Shown here: positions 45,073 to 54,011 of the stretch, in pieces
How positions within the stretch are numbered: the stretch's first letter is position 1
Layout of the letters: each line of letters starts with the position of its first letter
Origin: Flavobacterium phragmitis
Lineage (GTDB): Bacteria > Bacteroidota > Bacteroidia > Flavobacteriales > Flavobacteriaceae
Length of the DNA stretch: 64,000 nt
Assembly (NCBI RefSeq): GCF_900112575.1
Contig: NZ_FOMH01000002.1
Span: forward strand, 496,001 to 560,000
Direction of reading: 5' to 3'
The notes under the pieces: generated by a model
Databases searched by the model: none
Seen by the model: the letters and a program-made list of their open reading frames with translations, nothing else
What the model was told of the DNA's origin: nothing
Translations under genes and position numbers: made by a program

Positions 45073-46170
45073 TTACACTTTTATATAAGTCTTATTTTTG
45101 TGCATATACCAAAGTATGAAATAAAGAATTGCAAATCCTGCTAAATCACAAAATGCATCGTAATACGCTCCCGTAAACTGCTCAAAACCAAAGAAAATTT
45201 GTTTAGCTATAGCTGAGAAATTTAAAACGTGAGAACCTACATAAGCCGCAATGGCATTAAGCCCAATGACCCGAAATGGATATGCCCATTTTGTATACCC
45301 CTTTACATCTACAAGCCAATAGAATAAAGCTAATAAAACAAAGCTGATTCCTGATGAAAAAATTACAAATGAACTTGTCCATATTTTTTTTATTATAGGA
45401 TGCCAAAAACCAATAAGCAATGAAGTTGCTATTCCGATAACACCAATTACTGCCAGATGCAAAGCTATTTTTGATCTCGAATTTGAAGACAGCAGCAACT
45501 CTCCCGCAAATAATCCTGATAAAGTTGTTGCCGTAAATCCTAACCCTGTTAATAGCCAAGAATATTGTGTCTGATCATAAAATCGACCAAAAACCTGCTG
45601 ATCAATATAAATAGGAAGATTTTTATTTGAAAGCAATTCAAAATGATGTCCGAAGAAATTCGGAATCGATAATAATACGGCGTATAAAACAAGGCATGTG
45701 ACAAAAAATAAATATCTTCCTTTTTTAGGTAAATTGAGATAAGCCATACATGAAAACAAATAACCAACCGCAATGGCCTGTAATGTATTACTGAAAACAT
45801 GAAACTTCGAAATATCTAAAAACAATAAATTTCCCTGCACAATCCATCCAAGTATAAATAGAATTACGAATCGCTTTAAAATATGAGCATATAATTTGTG
45901 TTTTGAAGCTGATTCAACACTTCTATTTCCTAAAGAAAATGGAATCACTACTCCTACTACAAACAGAAACAAAGGCATAATGACATCATACAAATGAAAA
46001 CCAATCCATTCTGGATGTTCAAACTGATCCGCTAAGGTTTTTGTAAAATTGGTTTGAGATGCTACATGTAAATTATAAAAAAATCGATCTGCAACAATAA
46101 TCATTAACAAATCAAATCCTCGCAATACATCTATAGACATTAATCGATTATTGGCAATAACTTTAGTCAT
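45073..46170 (-). CDS. NagX-like membrane acyltransferase (heparan-alpha-glucosaminide N-acetyltransferase family)
   Basis: The 365-residue protein has about ten hydrophobic helices and the family opening MSIDVLRGFDLLMIIVADRF with an acyltransferase-type RGxD motif. The block YDVIMPLFLFVVGVVIPFS follows, and VIGLNAIAAYVGSHVL lies near the C-terminus. Relatives (HGSNAT, DUF5009/NagX) are multi-pass inner-membrane proteins. NagX genes occur in many bacterial chitin and GlcNAc loci, probably in acetylation or transport of amino sugars. It lies 159 bases after a PKD lipoprotein gene and 58 bases before GH109. The biochemical role here is inferred. Confidence 0.85.
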   Translation of the reverse strand: MTKVIANNRLMSIDVLRGFDLLMIIVADRFFYNLHVASQTNFTKTLADQFEHPEWIGFHLYDVIMPLFLFVVGVVIPFSLGNRSVESASKHKLYAHILKRFVILFILGWIVQGNLLFLDISKFHVFSNTLQAIAVGYLFSCMAYLNLPKKGRYLFFVTCLVLYAVLLSIPNFFGHHFELLSNKNLPIYIDQQVFGRFYDQTQYSWLLTGLGFTATTLSGLFAGELLLSSNSRSKIALHLAVIGVIGIATSLLIGFWHPIIKKIWTSSFVIFSSGISFVLLALFYWLVDVKGYTKWAYPFRVIGLNAIAAYVGSHVLNFSAIAKQIFFGFEQFTGAYYDAFCDLAGFAILYFILWYMHKNKTYIKV

Positions 46171-46193
46171 TTCTTCTTTTTTCTATTTTATAA

Positions 46194-46225
46194 TAATCCC
46201 GATATTTTTTAAATAACCGGGATTA
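46194..46225 (-). other. Hairpin upstream of the NagX-like gene
   Basis: TAATCCCG at 46194-46201 pairs with CGGGATTA at 46218-46225, with further TAT/ATA pairing inside. There is no strong T-run on the minus strand, so it is a weak terminator or a leader structure. It lies 24 bases before the acyltransferase start codon. Confidence 0.4.
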
Positions 46226-46240
46226 TAAAATTATATAAAC

Positions 46241-46322
46241 TCGATAGCTCATGCCATTGGAATAAAAACAATTAATCTTCAAAAAACGCTTCAGCCAATG
46301 GCACGTTTTGACCGGCTATCGA
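46241..46322 (-). other. Structured intergenic element with alternative hairpins
   Basis: TCGATAGC (46241-46248) pairs with GCTATCGA (46315-46322), and GCCATTGG (46253-46260) pairs with CCAATGGC (46295-46302). An alternative stem, AAAACG (46283-46288) with CGTTTT (46304-46309), would enclose the CCAATGGC arm and exclude the first pairing. The element starts eight bases after the PKD lipoprotein stop codon. No known RNA family was recognised. Confidence 0.45.
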
Positions 46323-46329
46323 TGACAAA

Positions 46330-47205
46330 CTACAATTGTAATGTAGAGAACTTAGGTCCTTCAGGGAAGTTTGCTACAAGAGCCCAGCCTGCATTCATTT
46401 CGGTGATGGCAATACCAATTGAACTTCCTAAGGTTCCTAATTGCGATTTTGGAATACTAAATTCAATCGCATTGGTAGTTGATGAAAGACTTACAATTCC
46501 AGATGATTTCAAGTTAACTCCGGAACCTACTTGTTGCCCCCAGCCCCAACCGCCATTTGGATCGGTATGTTTATAGAAATCGCCCCAACCGTTACTTACT
46601 AATGGTCCTTCAAATAAAAACTCTGCTCCAGAACCTTGAGGCCAATTGCTGTGCAAAAATCCAGTTTGGGTATTACCATCAGTATTGATATACATATCTA
46701 CCAATTCCATTAGCATTTTTTTGTTTCCTTCCAAGTACACATTTACATTTGGACCGCCCGCCCAAATCTTAATTTTTTGAATAGAGCCATTTCCTGAAGT
46801 ATTTTCATCTGTTACAGCAACATCGTCCCAATCTGTAAATTTTCCATCAACTTTTATATCAATAATTATAATTCTTGGTGCAGTAATCGTTTTAGTAATA
46901 AACGCTTCTTCTCCTTTGTCATTTGTCACAGTCAAAGAAACTCTTATTTCACCTTCAATTTTATAAGTGTAAATAGGATCTTTTTCAGCAGATGTATAAT
47001 ATAAATCCCCAAAATCCCATCGATACTTTGTACCGTTTGTTGAAAGATTGGTAAATGTAAATGTGCTTCCATCATTTGTAAAAGAAAAGTCTGCAGTAGG
47101 TTTTGTTGCTGAATCCTCTGATGACGAACCATCGCTCGAACAAGCTGTCAGCAATAACAAAACAGCAAGCAATGTTATATATTGGGTTAATTTTATTTTT
47201 TTCAT
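46330..47205 (-). CDS. PKD-domain lipoprotein with C-terminal sugar-binding-like domain
   Basis: The start is the ATG giving MKKIKLTQYITLLAVL; the longer frame adds 36 unlikely residues. A lipoprotein signal ends in LLLTAC (Cys22) followed by SSDGSSSED, a surface-export-like acidic tail. Residues about 37-110 are a PKD domain (KYRWDFGDLYYTSAEKDP, VSLTVTNDKG). The C-terminal 170 residues start DIKVDGKFTDWDDVAV, which resembles CBM9/DOMON-like glycan-binding domains. It is last in the SusC-SusD-DUF4832 transcript (28-base gap), so it is probably a surface glycan-binding protein. The ligand is unknown. Confidence 0.83.
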   Translation of the reverse strand: MKKIKLTQYITLLAVLLLLTACSSDGSSSEDSATKPTADFSFTNDGSTFTFTNLSTNGTKYRWDFGDLYYTSAEKDPIYTYKIEGEIRVSLTVTNDKGEEAFITKTITAPRIIIIDIKVDGKFTDWDDVAVTDENTSGNGSIQKIKIWAGGPNVNVYLEGNKKMLMELVDMYINTDGNTQTGFLHSNWPQGSGAEFLFEGPLVSNGWGDFYKHTDPNGGWGWGQQVGSGVNLKSSGIVSLSSTTNAIEFSIPKSQLGTLGSSIGIAITEMNAGWALVANFPEGPKFSTLQL

Positions 47206-47233
47206 GGTTTTGGAATTTAAATGTTTTGAATAA

Positions 47234-48598
47234 CTATTTAATGATAACCGTTTGCGATAATTTATTGAATCCTGTTGTTGCTTCCCATATTCCTGTATTT
47301 GCCAAACGAACACAATAGTCTGGGCGGTCTGCCAGTTTAGAAGAACTGTCTTCTATTTTTAAAAGTAATTCATAAGTTCCTGCTGGAACTCCCGACAAAC
47401 TCACCGATTCTTTTAAGTCGAAAGTCACTTTTGGCACTACTTTTCTAACATCGAAGTTTAACTTTTTCTTATATATAGTACCTCCAGTTGTTGCTCTCAA
47501 AATTAAAAAAGCATTTTTTGGATTATAAACTGGTGCAAAACCAGAATTGTTTATCAAAGCATTAAACTCCAATGAACCATTTAGTGCAACCTCTTTTTTT
47601 ATGCTTGAAGAAGACACAGAAAGTCTATACCCTAATTTTCTCTCAAAATCGGTAAAACAGTTATTATTTCTCCATTCTTGCAAAACAGGACCGTAATAAT
47701 CCAGATTTAAATACGTCCATTTTAAAAGTGTCATTTCTGTTTCTGCAATACTGCAACTGGCAATAGGTACATTTGCTGGAGGACAAGTTTCTCCTCCTGT
47801 TGGAACATAAAGCGCTTCATTGCTTATATATGTTTTATCAGCAGTAACATTTGTATATGTTCCATAATCGTCAACACTTGCCATAAAACAATCGTTATGA
47901 AAACCTAAACGAGCTGTATTTGACGTTCCATAACCCACTGTTGCATCCATTGCTGTTGTTGTAGCAACAAAATCCTGTTTTATTTTTGGCGTTCTTACCT
48001 GAATTTTCACTTCTTTTGGAAAAGATTCTAGAAGTTTATCTAGAATCAGTTTTTTATTTGCTGGCGTAGTAAGCTGATTAGTGGTGTAATACCATTCTCC
48101 CCAAGCTCCTACAAAACCTGCCTGTACAAAAGCAATTACATCTTTATTTTCTTCCAGAATAGGTTTTAGCTGATCTAAATGTCCAGATATTACGGCAACA
48201 GAAGCATCTGAACCATCCTGTGCATCAGTATAGGCGAAACGTAAAACACATTTTAAACCAGCTTCTCTCAAACGAGTAAAATCAGTTTTAATAAGATCTA
48301 ATTGTGTCTGGCTTAAAGGAGTTGTTTTAAATTTTTCTAGATAATACAAACGTAGAATAAGACTCACATTTTCCTTCTTTAAATTATTCAAAGAGGCAGC
48401 AGTGATTGCTGCTCCTTCAGAATTTACCTGCCACGTATGCATAAATCCACGCTCTGGATTTGTAAAAACTTCGTTAGAAACCGCATACGTAACTTTTTCA
48501 AGTCCATTTGTTTGCTCTCCATTATTTTTGTCGCCATCACTTTGGCAGCTTGACGCCATATTTAGGAAAAGACAAAATAGCAATAGTAAGTTTTTCAT
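47234..48598 (-). CDS. DUF4832/DUF4874 lipoprotein
   Basis: The start is the ATG giving MKNLLLLFCLFLNMASSC, with a lipobox Cys at about residue 18. The first half matches DUF4874 (NEVFTNPERGFMHTW, VSLILRLYYLEKFK, FVGAWGEWYYTTN), a TIM-barrel-like pattern of glycoside hydrolases. The C-terminal half matches DUF4832 and contains beta-strands (FNALINNSGFAPVYNPK). Such proteins are common in polysaccharide loci, with suspected but unproven glycoside hydrolase activity. It lies between SusD and the PKD lipoprotein in one operon. Several paired cysteines (GETCPPANVP, IASCSIA) suggest disulfides outside the cell. Confidence 0.85.
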   Translation of the reverse strand: MKNLLLLFCLFLNMASSCQSDGDKNNGEQTNGLEKVTYAVSNEVFTNPERGFMHTWQVNSEGAAITAASLNNLKKENVSLILRLYYLEKFKTTPLSQTQLDLIKTDFTRLREAGLKCVLRFAYTDAQDGSDASVAVISGHLDQLKPILEENKDVIAFVQAGFVGAWGEWYYTTNQLTTPANKKLILDKLLESFPKEVKIQVRTPKIKQDFVATTTAMDATVGYGTSNTARLGFHNDCFMASVDDYGTYTNVTADKTYISNEALYVPTGGETCPPANVPIASCSIAETEMTLLKWTYLNLDYYGPVLQEWRNNNCFTDFERKLGYRLSVSSSSIKKEVALNGSLEFNALINNSGFAPVYNPKNAFLILRATTGGTIYKKKLNFDVRKVVPKVTFDLKESVSLSGVPAGTYELLLKIEDSSSKLADRPDYCVRLANTGIWEATTGFNKLSQTVIIK

Positions 48599-48661
48599 TT
48601 TTTTTATAATTAAATTATCTGATTTCATTTTATACTTTCACAAAAAGTGATAACCTTCTAA

Positions 48662-50134
48662 TTAATTATATCCAGGGTTCTGAATAAATTTACCTTTACC
48701 TTCACTTATTCTATCCAATGAAAAAGGAAATAATGCTTTATAAGGAGCACTTTGACTTGCCGCACCATTTAAGGCAAGAGCATGTTCTGTAAATTTTCCG
48801 TGTCGGATTAAATCTGAACGGTATTGTCCGTTTTCGCACCAATATTCATGTGATCTTTCTAGGAGAATCATATCGTTAAATTTAGATAGCGTCGCATAGT
48901 CTGCTAATTGTATTTCGCTGATTTTAGCTCTCCTTCTTACGATATTTACTAAATCTATGGCCTCTTGTGTTGGAGTTCCAGTTTTATTCGCTATCGCTTC
49001 TGCTCTTGATAGTAAAACATCAGCATAACGATATACAATAATATCTACGGTTGTTAAAGCAGTTGTTCTGGCCGCATCTGGATCAATTTTTAGCGGAATT
49101 GGCCCTAACTGCATGTAATTAGCCGGATTTGCCCTATTGTACGTTACGCCATCTGTTCCTGTAAATTCTGCAATAAGTGCATTTTTACGAATATCTGTTG
49201 CCTCAAAAGAATCATAAAATGTCCATGAACTCTGAATAGTTCCATAGCCACCACGTCCTGGATAGTTAGCCGGCAATACCATTAACTGCCATTGGTTTTC
49301 ACTTGTCCCTGCATAATCTGCGGGAACTGCCCAAATTACTTCTTTACTATCTACAGGAGCTTTAATGTCCCATAAGCCCACATAATTTTCTTCTAAACCA
49401 TAATAATTCATTGCCATAATTGCTGCGGCTTGTTCTTCAACTTCTGCCCATCTTTTTTCATGCAGATATAATCGAATCAATATCATTCTAGCCATACCAC
49501 TACTAAATCTTCCGTAAGCTGTTTCGCCCGGTGCTTTTAAATCTGTGGCTGCATCTTTCAAATCATTTTCAATAAAACTTACCATTTCAGCATTTGAAAG
49601 TCTTGCTAAAGGTTCTTCTTTTAATGGATTTTTAAGTACATCAAGCGGTGCCACCACAAGAGGACCGTATAAATCAAAAAGTTCGTAAGCCAATAAACCG
49701 CGCGCACATTTAATTTCAGCAATTGCTTGTTTTTTAATTAACTCATTTACATTTGATGACTGAATTCTGTCAATACTTAAAGTCATACCGCTAATTTTAT
49801 TGTAAAACACATCATAAAAACGCGTAAATGCAGTAGAAGTGGCTTTATAACTGTGCAAAGATGCTTCCTGCTGTACTCCATAAGGCCCTTGAAGAATTTC
49901 GGTTGTAGCATCTAACATAAACATCAACCCGTTTTCGGAAGTAGTATGAATTCCGTTTCCATAAGATCCTCTAAGCGGATAATATGCTGAAGCCACTATC
50001 GCCTGAATATCAGCTTCCGAGCTTGGAAAAATACTCGGATTAATTTCATCGTAATTTATAGACTCTAAATCGTTGCTACATCCAGAGAATACAAGCATCA
50101 ATACTACTACTATATAACTTTTAAAATTTTTCAT
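48662..50134 (-). CDS. SusD/RagB family nutrient-binding lipoprotein
   Basis: The start is the ATG giving MKNFKSYIVVVLMLVFSGC; Cys19 is lipidated. SusD proteins cap the SusC barrel and bind glycans at the cell surface. Family blocks are IQAIVASAYYPLRGSYGNG, IKCARGLLAYELFDLYGPL, RLSNAEMVSFIENDLKDAA, and the C-terminal RRRAKISEIQL with FNDMILLERSHEYWCENGQ. Length 490 is usual. It starts ten bases after the SusC stop, the normal pair order. The position suggests an amino-sugar-containing glycan as ligand. Confidence 0.93.
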   Translation of the reverse strand: MKNFKSYIVVVLMLVFSGCSNDLESINYDEINPSIFPSSEADIQAIVASAYYPLRGSYGNGIHTTSENGLMFMLDATTEILQGPYGVQQEASLHSYKATSTAFTRFYDVFYNKISGMTLSIDRIQSSNVNELIKKQAIAEIKCARGLLAYELFDLYGPLVVAPLDVLKNPLKEEPLARLSNAEMVSFIENDLKDAATDLKAPGETAYGRFSSGMARMILIRLYLHEKRWAEVEEQAAAIMAMNYYGLEENYVGLWDIKAPVDSKEVIWAVPADYAGTSENQWQLMVLPANYPGRGGYGTIQSSWTFYDSFEATDIRKNALIAEFTGTDGVTYNRANPANYMQLGPIPLKIDPDAARTTALTTVDIIVYRYADVLLSRAEAIANKTGTPTQEAIDLVNIVRRRAKISEIQLADYATLSKFNDMILLERSHEYWCENGQYRSDLIRHGKFTEHALALNGAASQSAPYKALFPFSLDRISEGKGKFIQNPGYN

Positions 50135-50144
50135 ATCTTTTATA

Positions 50145-53100
50145 TTAGAACTTAAGATCAATTCCTACTGTGTATGTTTTTACATTTGGATATGCTGCTG
50201 CGTAACCATCTGTTTCAGGATCAATACCATCATATTTGGTAATTGTAAAAAGGTTTTGTCCATCTAATCGAACAGCCGCTCCTTGCATATATTTACCAAA
50301 CCATTTTTTTGGAAGATTATAACTTAATGATACATTTTGCAAACGAACAAATGATGCGTCCTGCAGGAAGAAATCTCCTGAACCATATTGTGTATATCCA
50401 AAATGTGAACCTGGTCGTGTATTGGTAGGATTATCAGGTGTCCATCTATTGTATACATTTCGCACAGCATTTCTTCCATTTTGTGCTACTCCTACCGCTG
50501 TTACCCCATAAGCAAAATCAGTCTGATCTACAATTTTTCGTCCAAACATTCCGTTAAACTGAAAATTCAACTGGAAATTTTTCCAAGTAATTGTATTGTT
50601 TAAACCTGCTACAAAATCAGGGTCAGATGATCCAAGTAAAACAGTATCAGCTTCATCAATTTTTCCATCCGGAGCGCCAGTTCTTAAGAATCTTCCATTT
50701 TCGTCTGTTACAGGATTTCCTGCTGCATCCCTAACAAAACCATTTAAATCTTTAATTTTGATTTGCCCTGGATATAAATCAGGCTGTGCAGGAACAACTT
50801 CTCCAATCTGCATTACACCATCGGCAATTTGACTGTATTGTGCACGAACTGGATCATTATACCCCATGTAAACTGAAGGCTTCCAATCTGGTGCTCTTTC
50901 TTTCCAATTTGTTCTAAATTGTGAATAAGTAAAAGTTGTTCTCCATTTAAGGTCAGGACGATCAATATTTAATGTGCTTAAAGTAAGCTCAATCCCCTTA
51001 CTTTGCGTACTTCCAATATTTGCCCAAACGGTATTTATTTCTTGATAACTGTTAATAGGTTTTACAGTCAGCAAATCTGAAATTACTCTGTCGTATAATT
51101 CAAATGAACCGGAAACCCTTCTATTAAACAACTCGAAATCAACACCTAAATTTTTCTCTGTTGTAGTTTCCCATTTTAAATCAGGATTTTCAAGTCTCGA
51201 AGGAAACACACCAATTAATATTGATTCATCTGGATTTAAATAAGCCGGCTGTGCATAGAAAGCTCCAAAAGCACTTCCTCCAATTGACGCATTACCTGTT
51301 TGTCCGTATCCAAATCTAATTTTAAACTGCGACACATATTTATCTATCGATTTCATGAATGATTCTTGAGAAACATCCCATCCAACGGCAACCGAAGGAA
51401 ATAATCCGTATTTATTGTTCTTTGCAAATACACTTGCACCATCACGACGGATTGTAGACGTCAACATGTATTTATCTTTATACGAATAATTAAATCTTGT
51501 GAAATAGGAAATAAAATTATTTTCAGATTTTGAAGAAGAGGTAACTTTTGTTCCTGCACCAGCATTCATATTATTCCATAAAAAGGCATCTGTAATAAAG
51601 TTGCTGTTTCCTAGTGTTGCGGCTTCAGTTCTATAGGTTTGTTGCGAATAACCTACCATTAAACCAAAAGTATTGTCTTCCATTAATTTTGTAGTATAGT
51701 TTAATGTGAAGTCGAACAAATCATCATTCTTTTCTTGAGAATTAATAGTAGCCTTCCCATTTTCTAATGCTCCGTACAAAGTAGTTCTTGGCAGATAAGT
51801 GCTTCTTTTTGAATTCCCTTGATCAAAACCTGCCTGGAATCTAGCTGTAAGACCTTTAATTGGTTTTATTTCGGCGTAGAAATTTGTTAATGTTCGATCA
51901 ATGACACCTTCATCAGAAATTGTCAAAAGCGAATATGGATTAGGTTCTAAAGCATTGTCTGGGTTTATTGGATAATTACCCAATTCATCAATCGCTAAAA
52001 TTTCAGGGCTTTGCTGTATAGCAGATCTTATGATTCCTGAGTTTTCATATTGATCTCCTCCTAATTGTGAATTTTGATTTTTGATTCGGCTTTTAGTCAT
52101 ATTCATCCCAACATTAATATAATCAGTTAATTTCTGATCGAGGCTAAAATGAAAAGTAGTTCTCTTTAAACCTGAATTTTTAATAACTCCATCTTGATTG
52201 AATAAGTTACCTGATAAAAAATACTTGGTAGATTTTGTTCCTCCGCGAAGTGATAAGTTGTTTTGTTCAATTACACCATTTCTGGTAACTAATCCAAGCC
52301 AATCTGTTCCTTTTCCAGCATTTCTAATTTGTTCATCTGAATAAATTCTTTTATATGGAATCCCGTTTACTGGAGCTGCATTTGCCTCTTCTAAGGTTTT
52401 TGGTGAATATGGATAAACTTTGTTTATAAACTCCCAATTTTCTTTTGCAGCATCATTTCTTAACTGCATCCATTCTTTCAAATCAAGGACTTCATAACTA
52501 TTGTTGTATTTTTGATAGGAATATGAACCAGAGTAGTCAACTCTAACATCACCTTCATTTCCTTTTTTAGTTGTAATCAAGATAACACCATTTGCCGCTC
52601 TGGCTCCATAAATGGCTGTTGAACTTGCATCTTTTAAAACTTCTATAGATTCAATATCATTTGGGTTAAACGAATTTAAAATACTTTGCGTTCCACCATC
52701 ATAACGGTTACCCGTTCCTGGTTGCTCTAAATTTGTAACTGGAAATCCATCAATAACAATTAACGGATCGTTGCTTGCGTTTATAGAGCCTGCACCACGA
52801 ATTTGAATATTAAATCCACCTCCTGGTTGTGCACTATTTTGAGAAATTTGCAAACCGGCAACTTTACCTTGAAGTCCCGTTAAAACAGAAGGTGCTGATG
52901 ATAACACTAAGGCATCTGATTTTACAGACGAAATCGCTCCTAAAACGTTCTTCTTTTTCTGTGTTCCATACCCTACAATCACAATCTCATTAAGACTATT
53001 GGATGAAGGTACCATTGAGACTTTTAAATTTGTGGTATTTGCAATAGCGACTTCTTTTGTCTCATATCCCACATAGGAAAATAATAAAGCTTCTGTTGTG

Positions 53101-53390
53101 GAAGAAACTACAATGGTAAAGCTTCCATCAAAATCAGTTGTAGTTCCTTTTGGAGATCCTTTTGGCACAATCGTTACACCAATCATTGGCTGCCCCAATT
53201 CATCTAAAACCACTCCTTTGATAGTAATATCTGCTTCTGATTTTTTATTCTCTATTGCTAATTTTTCGCTACTGTCTGTAAAAGACCCTGCATTTACTTT
53301 TAATGCTGCTATCAAGAAAAAGACAGTGAGTAATGTCCTTAATTTTATATCCTGATAATTACAGCATAATAACTTGTTACTTTTTTTCAT
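50145..53390 (-). CDS. SusC/RagA TonB-linked outer-membrane transporter
   Basis: The 1081-residue protein has a signal peptide (about 1-35) and a CarboxypepD_reg-like domain (about 57-130). Next comes a full plug (about 135-270: NEIVIVGYGTQKKKNVLGA, PLIVIDGFPV, IESIEVLKDASSTAIYGA, GVILITTKKG), and then a 22-strand barrel ending in TVGIDLKF. It takes oligosaccharides across the outer membrane with TonB energy and the adjacent SusD. Two palindromic LacI-type sites lie 349-387 bases upstream of its start. Its plug, unlike the receptor at 21449-24214, is in its own chain. Confidence 0.94.
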   Translation of the reverse strand: MKKSNKLLCCNYQDIKLRTLLTVFFLIAALKVNAGSFTDSSEKLAIENKKSEADITIKGVVLDELGQPMIGVTIVPKGSPKGTTTDFDGSFTIVVSSTTEALLFSYVGYETKEVAIANTTNLKVSMVPSSNSLNEIVIVGYGTQKKKNVLGAISSVKSDALVLSSAPSVLTGLQGKVAGLQISQNSAQPGGGFNIQIRGAGSINASNDPLIVIDGFPVTNLEQPGTGNRYDGGTQSILNSFNPNDIESIEVLKDASSTAIYGARAANGVILITTKKGNEGDVRVDYSGSYSYQKYNNSYEVLDLKEWMQLRNDAAKENWEFINKVYPYSPKTLEEANAAPVNGIPYKRIYSDEQIRNAGKGTDWLGLVTRNGVIEQNNLSLRGGTKSTKYFLSGNLFNQDGVIKNSGLKRTTFHFSLDQKLTDYINVGMNMTKSRIKNQNSQLGGDQYENSGIIRSAIQQSPEILAIDELGNYPINPDNALEPNPYSLLTISDEGVIDRTLTNFYAEIKPIKGLTARFQAGFDQGNSKRSTYLPRTTLYGALENGKATINSQEKNDDLFDFTLNYTTKLMEDNTFGLMVGYSQQTYRTEAATLGNSNFITDAFLWNNMNAGAGTKVTSSSKSENNFISYFTRFNYSYKDKYMLTSTIRRDGASVFAKNNKYGLFPSVAVGWDVSQESFMKSIDKYVSQFKIRFGYGQTGNASIGGSAFGAFYAQPAYLNPDESILIGVFPSRLENPDLKWETTTEKNLGVDFELFNRRVSGSFELYDRVISDLLTVKPINSYQEINTVWANIGSTQSKGIELTLSTLNIDRPDLKWRTTFTYSQFRTNWKERAPDWKPSVYMGYNDPVRAQYSQIADGVMQIGEVVPAQPDLYPGQIKIKDLNGFVRDAAGNPVTDENGRFLRTGAPDGKIDEADTVLLGSSDPDFVAGLNNTITWKNFQLNFQFNGMFGRKIVDQTDFAYGVTAVGVAQNGRNAVRNVYNRWTPDNPTNTRPGSHFGYTQYGSGDFFLQDASFVRLQNVSLSYNLPKKWFGKYMQGAAVRLDGQNLFTITKYDGIDPETDGYAAAYPNVKTYTVGIDLKF

Positions 53391-53429
53391 ATTATTCTGG
53401 TTAGTTTAAATGGTTAATGTAAAAAGCAT

Positions 53430-53475
53430 ACTTTGAGTAAGTCTAAATTGGTTAAGCTATAATCGAACTCAAAGT
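53430..53475 (-). other. Inverted repeat in the presumed susC leader
   Basis: ACTTTGAGT (53430-53438) and ACTCAAAGT (53467-53475) are inverted 9-mers separated by 28 bases. They lie 40-85 bases before the susC start codon. The rest of 53476-53692 holds only AT-rich sequence with a spurious 64-codon frame. Confidence 0.45.
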
Positions 53476-53692
53476 GAAAAAATTTGTCATGTTTTTTTTG
53501 ATTTCATAATTCTTCTATTTTGTTTTTTGTTTGATTTTTTTATTGATGTTTTTTTCGTTTTTACTTCATTAAAATCAATCTCTTTTGAAGTGTTTTTTTT
53601 TTCTGAATTGTAGTTTCCTTTCTTGTGTTTTAAAATTGAAAATTCAACTTTAAAAAGGGCAATAAAAAAGCTGATTTTCAACTTACTTTTGG

Positions 53693-53722
53693 CTAAACTA
53701 AAGAATATTTTTTAATAAACAA
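53693..53722 (-). promoter_or_regulatory. Candidate promoter of the susCD operon
   Basis: On the minus strand TAGTTTAG (53693-53700) differs from TAnnTTTG by one base, and TTG (53720-53722) lies 19 bases upstream. The predicted leader is then about 300 bases. The operator pair lies just upstream of the -33 element. Confidence 0.45.
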
Positions 53723-53738
53723 TGTCAAAATCAAAAAA

Positions 53739-53777
53739 ATGTGTTCGTACACATGAAAAAAGTGTTTTCGAGCACAT
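53739..53777. promoter_or_regulatory. Pair of LacI-type operators upstream of susC
   Basis: ATGTGTTCGTACACAT (53739-53754) and GTGTTTTCGAGCACAT (53762-53777) are centred on CG with 23 bp between centres. Both match the sites in front of the LacI-family gene at 60177-60213. The next 230 bases (53778-54011) have no visible feature. Confidence 0.75.
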
Positions 53778-54011
53778 TTTTTCGAAAAAGTATTATTAAA
53801 TTCTTAATGATTTCAAAAAACAGAAGCCTGAAAATTCAAATAATTACTAAAATAAATTGACAATATTTTAATAAATGGCTTATTCTTTTTGATTTTCATT
53901 TAATTATAAATCACAATAAAAAATCTTATTTAGTATGATTTAATTAAATGTTTAGTCATTATTTACAAAATAATTTATTTTTTAAAACGTGCTTTTTTTC
54001 TCACCAATTGA

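Noticed and set aside
45257..45800. Two 80-100-codon frames inside the NagX-like gene on the same strand.
   Set aside because: They are alternative frames of a complete membrane-protein gene and have no start context.
46298..46576. Plus-strand frame of 92 codons across the end of the PKD lipoprotein gene.
   Set aside because: It is antisense to a good gene and to the structured element; no domain was seen.
53487..53681. A 64-codon frame on the minus strand upstream of susC.
   Set aside because: Low-complexity Lys/Ser/Asn composition in an AT-rich region, with no homology pattern; it lies within the presumed leader.
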